A stretch of DNA of 64,000 nt from Marasmius tenuissimus (taxonomy: Eukaryota; Basidiomycota; Agaricomycetes; Agaricales; Marasmiaceae), in assembly GCA_029532415.1 (NCBI GenBank), contig JAQOTA010000050.1, forward strand, positions 4,092,001 to 4,156,000, given 5' to 3'. The notes below the pieces were generated by a model. The model did no database searches. It saw only the letters and a program-made list of their open reading frames with translations, and had not been told where the DNA came from. Position numbers and translations under genes: made by a program. Position 1 is the first letter of the stretch. Every line of letters begins with the position of its first letter. Below, piece after piece: positions 44,650-54,111 of the stretch.

Positions 44650-47325
44650 ATGCCTGGACAAGAACTACTTCAGCCAAATCCTCCTCCTGATCCTTCTCAG
44701 CTCGACGATGCGATTCTCAAGTTTGCCGTTCAGCTCGACACCAAGGACTATCTCTCCAAGGATGAACTGGAATCAATCCAGCTCTTCCGTCGAGCAGCAG
44801 ACTACATCGCCGCAGCAATGATCTTCCTCAAAGGCAATGTTCTCCTCGACGATACTCTCACCCATGATCATATCAAATCACGTCTCCTCGGCCACTGGGG
44901 CACTTGCCCTGGTCTCACTCTTGTCTACGCTCATCTCAACAGAATCATTCGAAAGACAGGCCAAGAAGCTCTATACGTAGTCGGCCCAGGTCACGGTGCA
45001 CCCGCCATCCTCTCCTGCCTGTGGCTCGAAGACTCTCTCAGTAATTTCCTACCAGAGTACACCCGCAACCGCCAGGGCCTACATAAGCTCATCAGGTGCA
45101 ATACACGAAGGCGGTGAACTCGGTTACGCGTTGAGCGTGTCTTTTGGTGCAGTCATGGACAAACCCGACCTCGTCGTCGCGTGTGTCGTAGGCGACGGAG
45201 AAGCCGAGACTGGACCTACAGCAACCGCATGGCACGGTTTCAAGTACATCGATCCCGTCGAATCAGGTGCCGTTCTCCCCATTGTCCACGTGAATGGGTT
45301 CAAGATTTCCGAGAGGACTATTTACGGGACTATGGATGATAAAGAGTTGACTGCCTTGTTTACGTGCGTCTCTTCCTGCTTTCACATCCCACTTTCATAC
45401 TTATTTTCATTTGTAGCGGCTACGGCTACCAGACCCGTATTGTCCAAGACCTCGACAACATCGACAACGACCTAGCCGCCTCCCTTGACTGGGCTTTGTC
45501 TGAGATCCACAAAATTCAAGACGCAGCTCGGTCCGGAAACCCCGTCATCAAACCCCGTTGGCCCGTTCTCATCCTCCGCTCCCCGAAGGGATGGCACGGA
45601 CCTAAAGAATTCCACGGAGAACTTATCGAGGGGTCCTTCCACGCTCACCAAGTTCCTCTCCCTAACGCCAGATCCGACACAGAGGAACTCAAACTGCTCG
45701 AATCGTGGTTGAAGAGTTATAACCCGAAGGAGTTGTTCAACGATGCGGGTGTGCCTACGGACGGGGTTATGAGGTGTATACCTGAGGAACAGACGAAAAA
45801 GTTGGGCTTGAAGGTGGAGAGTTATAAAGGGTATTCGCCGTTGAAGTTACCGGATTGGAGGGAGTGGTGCGTGGAGAAGGGAATTCAGGAGAGCTGTATG
45901 AAGACGGTGGGTAAGTTTGTTAGGGAGGTTATCAAAGAGTGGGTCTCGCGCCTTTCTTCTCACTTTGTACCTTGTTGTGCTGACGGTGACTCTATGTGCT
46001 AGGAACCCAACGACGTTCCGAATTTTCTCACCTGATGAGCTGGTATCGAATAAGCTTGATGCTACGCTTGAAGTGACGTCTCGTAACTTCCAGTGGGATG
46101 TGGCTTCGCGAAACCAGGGTGGACGCGTTATCGAGATTCTATCGGAACATACGTGTCAGGGGATGTTGCAAGGGTATACGCTCACCGGAAGAACGGGGCT
46201 CTTCCCCAGTTATGAAGCCTTCCTGGGGATCGTCCATACGATGATGGTGCAGTACGCCAAGTTTGCAAAGATGGTGAGTGACAAGTTGCAAGTCACATTT
46301 CCTTCCGGCTGACCCCTCCCTCCCTCCATAGGCAGCGGAAACCTCCTGGCGACAAGACGTCTCTGCGCTCAACTACCTCGAAACATCCACTTGGACACGA
46401 CAAGAACATAATGGCTTCTCGCACCAGAACCCTTCCTTCATCGGGGCCGTGCTCAATCTGAAACCGACATCTGCGAGGGTATACCTCCCACCTGACGCCA
46501 ACTGTTTCTTATCGACGATGGCACACTGTCTCCGAGCGAAGAACTACGTCAACCTAATGGTCGGATCCAAACAATCCACACCCGTCTGGCTCTCTCGAGA
46601 AGAAGCAGAGAGACACTGTATCGCCGGAGCGTCCATCTGGCGATTCGCATCTACAGACTCGGGTGTATCTCCCGACGTCGTCATCGTCGGGATTGGCGTC
46701 GAAGTGACGTTCGAGGTTGTCGCTGCCGCTGCGTTACTTCGGAAGGTCGCACCGGACCTTAGGGCGAGGGTTGTTAATGTGACGGATTTGATGATTTTGG
46801 GAGCGTTTGGGACTCATCCGCATGCGTTGAGTGAGGAGGCTTTTGAGGGGATGTTTACCAAGGATAGGGGGGTTCATTTTAATTATCATGGGTATCCGAT
46901 TGAGTTGAAGGGGTTGTTGTTTGGGAGGCCGGGGGTTGGGGAGAGGAGGGTTAGTATTGAGGGGTATAGGGAGGAGGGGACTACGACTAGTCCGTTTGAT
47001 GTGAGTCTTTCATTTCTTTCCCTTTTTTCTTGGTCGGCGGTACTGATCTATTTTGTTGTGGCAGATGATGCTGGCGAATCGAACCTCGAGATATGATGTT
47101 GCGTCTGCTGCGGTTCGGAAGGGAGCGATGTTTAATCCGAAGGTTGCGGTGTATGCGCATGAGGTTGAGAGTTGGTTGAAGCATCAGGCGCAGAAGAATA
47201 GGGAGTACATTTTGGAACATGGGCAAGGTGAGCTTTGGGAGGTTGCTTCCGGTTGTACTTCCGGCTGTATTGACGCTCTTCTTGTAGATCCGGAGGATAC
47301 GTTCAAGACGCCTGTATTTGATTGA
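44650..47325 (+). CDS. xfp: Phosphoketolase (Xfp), carrying an apparent ~53-nt deletion and frameshift
   Basis: The TPP enzyme splits xylulose-5-P or fructose-6-P to acetyl phosphate, the substrate of the adjacent acetate kinase. Start ATG 44650. Segments: DYIAAAMIFLKGNVLLDD, LGHWGTCPGLTLVYAHLNRI, LYVVGPGHGAPAILSCLWLE, IHEGGELGYALSVSFGAVMD, VVGDGEAETGPTATAWHGFK, LPIVHVNGFKISERTIYGTM, GYGYQTRIVQDLD, LILRSPKGWHGPKEFHGELI, TFRIFSPDELVSNKLDATLE, SEHTCQGMLQGYTLTGRTGL, and HGYPIELKGLLFGRPG; stop 47325. Introns near 45364-45417, 45937-46002, 46274-46331 and 47001-47064. At about 45091-45097 frame 1 (LHKLI) runs directly into frame 2 (SGAIHEGG) with no intron. The FSWPGGFPSH-like segment that homologues have there is missing. 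As written the enzyme would be broken; an assembly error remains possible. Confidence 0.88.
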
Positions 47326-47867
47326 GGATGTTTCTCTTCCTCACCATCTGTTCTTCTTTCCCCTAGTTTTTGGTTTATGCGCGTTACTGGCCCCCCGCTA
47401 TGTTCTTTCTAACTTCTCTGGATCGCAGTATGGACTCTATCTTTCCTTCTCTTTTTACTCCCGCACCTCTTGTCGCCCTTTTTTGATTCCGCTTCGCTCA
47501 ACCCTTTCCCTCGCTCACGACTTCTCGATGTGTATTTTTCACATCTGGCACGTTTGTAGCCCAGGATCATGATTGTAAAAAAGAGAACCTATTACAGCGT
47601 CAATCTTGCATATCTCCGGAATCCTGCACCCAGTGAGATGCGATGTTTTTTGATTGAGGCTACGCTGAAGCAAGAATCATTAGGCACTCAAGACGCCAGC
47701 TCTAGACTGATGCTCCAATATCTGATGGCCCTGGGGTCCCGTATGAACACCTGTTCTCAGTTGCGAAGCTAACGTATAGCTTGATGATCTGATTCTCGCA
47801 CCAGTAGGGGGTATTTCAGCTCCACGGACACGGTGGAGTGCCCTGGGGTGCCTCAGGTTCAACGACC
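47326..47867. other. Duplicated 5' flank of membrane-protein gene A1
   Basis: 3' flank of phosphoketolase passing into a ~0.5 kb upstream block that is also found, diverged, before gene A3 (53.7-54.1 kb): shared words include ACATCTGGCACG-like, GTAGCCCAGGAT, CAGCGTCAATCTTGCAT, GAGGCTACGCTGAAGCAAG and CTTGATGATCTGATTCT. The last ~70 bp (CCAGTAGGGGGTAT...) is also present before A2. No gene seen. Confidence 0.5.
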
Positions 47868-49025
47868 ATGTTGTTGATCTATGGTCTACTTCTTTTCCTC
47901 TCTCCTCTACACGTGAACGCCTGGCCGCACACGGTCATTGTGGACGACCATTCGGGTGACCATTTAACCGGAGCCCAAGTCTCCTTTATGCCTAGTGAAG
48001 CTGGTTTCAGCTCAGGACCGTCGTGTCGCGGCTGTTCTGATTCATGGTGCCAGGGTTGTGCCCTCGAACCTGATCAGTTCAAGGCATTCGGTGGAACGTG
48101 GATGGTTGCGAACCACTTCCAAGGGGATAACACCTCCAAATATATTCAATTCGATTTTGTTGGTGCGTATCCCTGTGTAATGAAGTGGGATACTCTTCTG
48201 ACGTCCTCCATTGAAGGCACCGCGGTAACGATTTATTGCATCGTTCCCAATTTACCATCCTCCTCCAGCTTGGTCACCCAATATGCGATAGATTTCAGAA
48301 TCGATGACCAACTACCACCGGCCGGAAAGACGATATACAATCATGCGTCGGATTCAAGCGGAGATTACGCTTACAACGTACCTGTCTTCAATCAGACTGG
48401 CTTGACGAACGAGAGGCACACGATGATGGTGAGGATGATGCCAGTACCGGATGTCGATGCAGTTTTACTGTTCGACTACGCCACATACATGTGCGTTACT
48501 TTGGTTCTTTCATGGCAGCATCACGACTGACCAGAATACAGTTTCGATGACCCAAATGTTAATTCAACCCCGTTCTCCAGCTCAGCCAACTCGAGCGGTA
48601 AATTCACGACCGTTTCTACAAATTCCGCAAGCACCATTCCCCCGACCTCTACTCCAGGACAGGATGATAGCCCCCGGGTGACTGGCAATCAGCGGAAACA
48701 TCTTATAGTCATCCTGGGAAGCTCAATCGGTAGCTTCGTAGTCGTATTAGCTTTTGGTGTCCTTCTCATTCGCTATCTACGCCGGCGCCGCGTCGAGTCC
48801 AATGGACCCCGAATGAGCCAAACAATTCATCCATTCACGACCATAAACCCACGCATTCCCAAAAACAGGCTCAAAGACCTCTCTACCGACTCTACGGAGA
48901 ACGTAGCATCAGGATCGGGCGCTCATCCACAGGAACCAGCTGAAGGAGAAGGCGTGGACTCGGTGGACTCGGGTTCGGAGGAGCCCCCACCCGAGTACTC
49001 CTCCCGACCCGACTTTCCTCTGTGA
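47868..49025 (+). CDS. Single-pass membrane protein A1 with CxxC knuckle and PPxY tail
   Basis: I do not recognise a named family. From ATG 47868: signal peptide MLLIYGLLLFLSPLHVNA; an ectodomain starting TVIVDDHSGDHLTGAQ with CRGCSDSWCQGCALEP (four Cys as CxxC-x4-CxxC); then, after a short intron (about 48163-48217), TAVTIYCIVPNLPSS, TQYAIDFRIDDQLPPAGKTI, YAYNVPVFNQTGLTNERHT and VPDVDAVLLFDYATYI. A second intron (about 48489-48540) leads to a Ser/Thr-rich stalk, a transmembrane helix (LIVILGSSIGSFVVVLAFGV) followed by RYLRRRR as stop-transfer, and a cytosolic tail ending SEEPPPEYSSRPDFPL. PPEY is a PPxY motif able to bind WW domains (Rsp5/Nedd4 type). The VDD...C-rich ectodomain plus juxtamembrane layout resembles many uncharacterised Agaricomycete surface proteins. 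First of three tandem copies. Confidence 0.8.
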
Positions 49026-49312
49026 TTGGTGCCCAAAGGTAAGTAGATGCACGCGTGCGGAAAGATGAGGAGAGTGTCAAATATTTCTGTTAGCAGATCA
49101 GAATGCGTATTCATCTCTAATGATACTTATCTCTGGCAACCCTTTCTACGTTTGTACATGCGGCAACATAACCTCTTTCTATCGCCGTTCAGTAACCAGT
49201 TTCGTTTCGAAGGTTTGCTGTATCAATAAAGTTACATGAATTACATACCCACTACGTGTACAACCTCCCTCCTGCGATACGTTACACAGATAAATCAATA
49301 TCTTCCCAATGA

Positions 49313-50374
49313 TCAATCCTCAAGCTGCGCAGTTCCCTCTCCACCCTCCTTCGTCGCTGGCACTCCGTCCCACACACAAACGTAGTCTCGATCCGGAACC
49401 GATTCCGGGAGTTGATGTCTGTAAGATGACCGTCAGCCAAAATCCCCACCACGTACCAAAGCACCAAACTCACTTATCCCGTTGATGCATCTTGATCCCT
49501 CCCTCATTCATCAGTCGCTGATTGCCGCACTTGTTGAGACAGAGGAACAACGCCTCATCCTGGACACTGAACAACTTGCGTAGAAGTGGGGACTCGTCGG
49601 CTTTCGGGAAGAGGAAGTAGTCGATTTCTTCTCTCGGAGGTCGGGTTTTGTGTCTACGCAAGGTTAATTCAACGAAAAACGAAAAACAAAAGGTTGCTTA
49701 CTCGTCTACGACGTGGCGTGCTACGTCAGCACGCGACACTCGTTCACTGGGGTGAAGGTGGATGTGGCAGTGATTACACGCCCAGTATCTTTCTGAATAG
49801 CCAGGATATCCTTCTCGTCTTTTTATCAACGCCGTGAGACGCGACGGTACGACTTTCCAGGTGTTCTTCTCCATTGGATGAGCAACTCGATGTGCGACCT
49901 AACACGCTCGACGAGCTTGTGGGAATACAAATCAATAATCAAAACGAGACTTACCGCCTCCCTCCAATTCCTCGCCTCCCTTCGCGACACATTAGGACAC
50001 GAAACGCAAATAAACCTATCGTCTCTCTCATCCATCTCCCTCGCCGTCGTCTTAAACCGATCCAACCCCAACTCCCTCAAAAGGACACAAACAGCCCGAA
50101 ACCCGTCATAATTCCACTCAATCTTATTCGACACCTCCCCGTCAGGATGATGATGCATATGAAGCGCCACCTTCTCCCATCCCGTAAGACACTTTCCACG
50201 GCCACACCCCTTACATTTGAAGACGTTGATCGCGAGTTCCAACGGGTCAACGTCAGCGGATTGAATTCGAGTCTTCTGAACAGGCTTGAAGAGCTCGTTC
50301 ATTGCGTGTTCTTTGATCTCCGATACCCAACGGTCCGGGAACCCCATCGTCAAACCCCGTTGGCCTGTTCCCAT
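49313..50374 (-). CDS. Truncated copy of the F-box/zinc-knuckle gene with a captured start codon
   Basis: The 3' ~1 kb is almost identical, introns included, to 55691-56710, the 3' part of F-box paralogue 3. The F-box and all 5' exons are missing. At about 50335 the sequence switches to phosphoketolase DNA in antisense, and that antisense sequence supplies an in-frame ATG at 50374 (MGTGQRGLTMGFPDRW, then native EIKEHAMNELFKP). The frame stays open through CKGCGRGKCLTGWEKVALHM, REMDERDDRFICVSC, the spliced VAHRVAHPMEKNTW, YWACNHCHIHLH, LFLCLNKCGNQRL and VPDRDYVCVWEGV to the stop at 49313. It is either a decaying fragment or a chimeric zinc-knuckle protein without F-box; nothing shows that it is transcribed. 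Confidence 0.6.
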
Positions 50375-50913
50375 TCTCCGTTCCCCCGAAGGGATGGCTC
50401 GGACCTAAAGAATTTTACGGAGAACTCATCGAAGGGTCCTTCCACGCTCACCAAGTTCCTCTTCCCAACGTTATCATGGGTATCCGATTGAGTTGAAGGG
50501 TTGTTGTTTGGGAGGCCGGGGGTTGGGGAGAGGAGGGTTAGTATTGAGGGGTATAGGGAGGAGGGGACTACGACCAGTCCGTCTGATGTGAGTCCATCAT
50601 TTCTTTTGCGTTTTTTTAGTGCCGATTTATCAGATTTATTTTATTGTGGTAGATGATGCTGGCGAATCGAACCTCGAGATATGATGTTGCGTCTGCTGCG
50701 GTCAGGAAGGGAGCGATTTTCAACCCGAAGGTTGCGGTGTATGCGCATGAGGTTGAGAGTTGGTTGAAGCATCAGGCGCAGAAGGATAGGGAGTATATTT
50801 TGGAACACGGGCAAGGTGAGTTTTGGGAGGTTGCCTCGGGTTGTACTTCCGGTTGTATTGATGCTTTTCTTATAGATCCGGAGGATACGTTCAAGACGCC
50901 TATATTTGAATGA
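50335..50913 (+). pseudogene. Phosphoketolase fragment (tandem duplication remnant)
   Basis: 50335-50472 matches 45530-45668 of the phosphoketolase gene. The copy then jumps to sequence matching 46887 onward, an internal deletion of about 1.2 kb, and continues through the last intron and exon to a stop at 50913 (KTPIFE). One G of a GGGG run is missing in the copy near 50503 (GAAGGG vs GAAGGGG), a further frameshift. The last exon (MMLANRTSRYDVASAAVRKG...) remains open. It lacks the N-terminal TPP-binding half and cannot be an enzyme. Confidence 0.85.
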
Positions 50914-52262
50914 GAGTGTTTACCGTCGTCTGTTTCCACCCTCCTGCTACAATCTTCCTTACCTCAATGGACCACAGTACGGACTCTTATCTCGTTCCTT
51001 TTCTCTTTCCTCCCCCATACCTTTCATCCAATTTTTCTGTCGCCCTTCCTCCTTTTCGCTTCGTTCCGAGTCCCCCCCCGCTCAAGTTCTTGTGCTTTTC
51101 TACAAGTCGAATCTGGAGGTTGGATCCTAAATACTGTAATTAAATGCCAACTTATCCATCATGTGTATGCATTCGATATTTCTACTGCATCCTCAGCCGT
51201 GTGTGTGTTCAGAGGTGGAATTAATGCGTTTTCAGTGATTACCTGTACGCATATCTGTAAGTTACCGTACTTTTGTCTTCCTCCACCACTAGCTCAAAGG
51301 ACACTCTCCGGTATGCCCTCTTATACTCACACTAACTCGTTGAAACTGATGGACTGTTTTTTGCTGCGCCGTGAAGACTCCACAGGGCCCAAATTAGACC
51401 CTGGAACTGCCAAAGTCAAGATTCGTGTTCAAAAATAGCTCAACCTTGTACGATCTAGTTGCGTATCTCTGCTTCTACTTGCTCTCTCGTGATCTGCTCT
51501 TCGTAACTCTCTTCAGTTGGGTCGTCTAATTATGCATTTCTCTTCTAGACGATATCAGCAACTGCTCCATAGCACGAACCCCGAGAGGTGGCCGGACGAT
51601 TCAAATTTCTCAAGGCAACTGGGCACGCGAGTCTACACCCTCCTCACCCTCGGCAGACGGGCAAACTTTCGACATCGAGCGAGGTAGTGAAGTGACCGCA
51701 CCCTCCACGGCATCATCGAGCGTCAGTCCTGAAGTTTACCTGTGCGTCCTTTTATCTGCCGTTGGGGAAAGCTTTCGACGGGTCAGCTAATCATGAGGAC
51801 GAAGGTTCTCCCTCCCGCCCACCTCAGTCGACCAAGTGCCCATTACATCGAAATCTCACGGGCATGAAGACCCTTCGGGCCTTTGCCCATATCTATGTGC
51901 TGCGCGTACAGGATCTCTCGGACATCGCTGAGGGCTGCGCTTCCACGCAAACGGACATTCTATGCCAAAACACTATAGGATAGTCCGAAGAGGCCGCCAC
52001 AACAAGTTTAAGTGACGACAGAGAGACCGGAATTCAGCAGCTGCGCCCTGTGAAACGCGATGGGGGTACGCGCAGTAGTTATCGGACTCGAGATCGCCGC
52101 TAATCGACCTCAATTTCTGATCTGGGGCGTGTCCAAGGCCGCAATGTCTCTACCGTGACTCTGTAGTGTTGCGGGGTCAACTTCGACGACCTGAATCGTG
52201 CCAGTAGGGGGTATATCAGGCCAACCTCTTGAGCACGGAAGGGTGCCTCAAGTTCAACTATC
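50914..52262. other. Gene-poor stretch between the phosphoketolase remnant and copy A2
   Basis: The first ~200 bp still resembles the phosphoketolase 3' flank at 47326-47530 (GGA.CACAGTA.GGACTCTATCT-like). From about 51150 to 52190 I find no homology within the window and no convincing gene. Two short frames (51286-51438; about 51580-51735 with QGNWARESTPSSPSADGQTF) look protein-like in composition but lack start, splice or family support. The last ~60 bp is the conserved proximal flank of the A genes. Confidence 0.45.
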
Positions 52263-53480
52263 ACGTTGCTGATCTATGTTCTGCTTCTCTCTCTCTCTCT
52301 GCTCTATACGTGAACGCTACGTTGCGAACCGTCATTGTGGACGACGGATCAGGAGACCAAATTACCTTTTCACCCAGTAGAGCTGGGTTCAGCCAAGGGC
52401 CGTTATGTCGCGGCTGTTCTGGTTCATGGTGCCAGGGTTGTGCCCTCGAGCCTGATCCGTCCAAGGCATACGGTGGAACGTGGATGGTCGCGAATCACTC
52501 TAAAGGGGACGACAACGCCAAATATATCCAATTCGATTTTGTTGGTGCGTGTCCCTATATATTATTGAGGAGGGATACTGCTTTGACATCCTTCATTATC
52601 CTTCCGAAGGTACCGCGGTAACGATTTATTGCATCGTTCCCAATTTACCATCCTCCTCCGGCTTGGTAACTCAATGTGCGATCGATTTCAGAATTGATGG
52701 CCAACTACCACCAAACGGAAAGACGATGTACAATCATGTGTCGGATGCAAGCGGAACATACGCTTACCATGTACCCGTCTTTCACCAAACTGGCTTGAAG
52801 AACGAGAAGCACACGATGATGGTGAGGATGATACCAGTACCGGATGTCGATGCAGTTTTGTTGTTCGACTATGCTACTTACATGTACGTTACTTTGCTTC
52901 TTTTTCATGAAAGCATCACGACTGACCAGCAAAATACAGTTTCGATGACGGAAAGCCCGATCCTTCAGCCCCGTTCTCTGGCTCAGCCAACTCGAGCAGT
53001 GGATCCGTGACAGGCTCTTCCTCTACACGCATTGGTTTTACAAGTTCTATGATCCCTGCCGATTCCACGAGCACCGTTCCCCCAGCCTCCACTCCGGCAC
53101 AAAGACAGAATGATAACCCCCCTGTAACTGGCAATCAGTGGAACCATCTCGCAGTTATCCTGGGAAGCTTAATCTGTAGCTTCGTAGTCTTATCAGTTCT
53201 TGGTGTCCTTCTCATTTGGTGTTTACGCCGGCACCGCGTCTCCACTGGACTTAATCGGACGAATCAAACCATTCGTCCATTCACGATCATGTTAAACCCA
53301 CTTCGTACACCCAAAAGCGGGCTCAAAAAACTTGCCGCTGACTCCGCGGACAACTTAGCATCTGGGTCGAGTGCTCGTTCACAGGAGTCAACTAGGGGGG
53401 AAGACGGCGTGGACTCGGTGAATACGGACTGGGAGGATCTCCCGCCCGAGTACTCCTCCCACCTTGATGCCTCCCTGTGA
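52263..53480 (+). pseudogene. Membrane protein copy A2, start codon lost
   Basis: Paralogue of A1 and A3. At the position of the A1/A3 start the sequence reads ACG (52263-52265) instead of ATG, and a CT-dinucleotide run in the signal-peptide region is 2 nt longer than in A1 (41 vs 39 nt), shifting the frame. A 15-nt in-frame loss shortens GDxLSGAQxAF to GDQITF. Downstream everything is open: CRGCSGSWCQGCALEP, introns at about 52543-52610 and 52884-52939, TYI/FDDGKP, a transmembrane segment (LAVILGSLICSFVVLSVLGV), and LPPEYSSHLDASL with stop at 53480. No in-frame ATG lies between the upstream stop (52205) and the ectodomain. Either a young pseudogene or a gene using an unseen upstream exon. 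Confidence 0.65.
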
Positions 53481-54111
53481 TCTGACCGTGCGCGGTTGTA
53501 TGAGGAGATGAGGGTATCAAACTTTATTTCTGCCAGTGGATCGGGGTGGGTGTTCGTCTCCGATGACACATGTGACCCACTACAGCGACCAACCATTGTA
53601 TTTTACAGAAACCATTGATCCTAGTAAGTATCTGCCTAGTCCCCAAGTTCCGTAGTTCCCTCTCTACCCTCCTTTGTCTCTGGTAGCCCTTCCCTCACCA
53701 CTTTTTAGAAATGGCTGGTATAAATGAACTTCTTCCTGTCGCCCTCCCCCTCGCTCTCGTTCCTCGAATTCATGTACTTTTCGCATCTGGCACGGTCGTA
53801 GCCCAGGATCGTGGATGGAAAAACGAGAATCGATTCCAGCGTCAATCTTGCATGATATCTCCGGAATCCCCAGTGAGAGTGCGCGTGCAATGTTTTCCGA
53901 TGGAGGCTACGCTGAAGCAAGTCATCAGACATTCAAGAAGCCAGCTCTGAGCCGATACCTCAACATCTAATCGCCCCAGGATCCCTACCGTGACGGACAT
54001 CTGTTCTCCAAGTCGGTTGAGGTCAACGTATAACCTGATGATCTGATTCTTGCACCAGTGGGGAGTATTTTAGCTCCTCGAACACGGAGGGGTACCACAG
54101 GTTCAACGACC
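53481..54111. other. Spacer between A2 and A3 with duplicated 5' flank
   Basis: Starts with a diverged copy of the A-gene 3' flank (GATCGG...GTGTTCGTCTCCGATGACAC, also after A3) and continues into the ~0.5 kb block shared with the 5' flank of A1. This shows that the repeating unit is flank plus gene. No separate gene supported. Confidence 0.5.

Noticed and set aside
44650..45130. A normal intron explaining the phosphoketolase frame change
   Set aside because: The conserved residues abut on both sides of the frame change, leaving no room for an intron, and removing any nearby GT-AG segment would delete conserved LHKLI or IHEGG sequence.
41819..47325. Recent horizontal transfer of acetate kinase and phosphoketolase from bacteria
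   Set aside because: Both genes contain typical short fungal introns, and the Xfp-Ack pair is known from many fungi; the sequence gives no sign of a recent bacterial origin.
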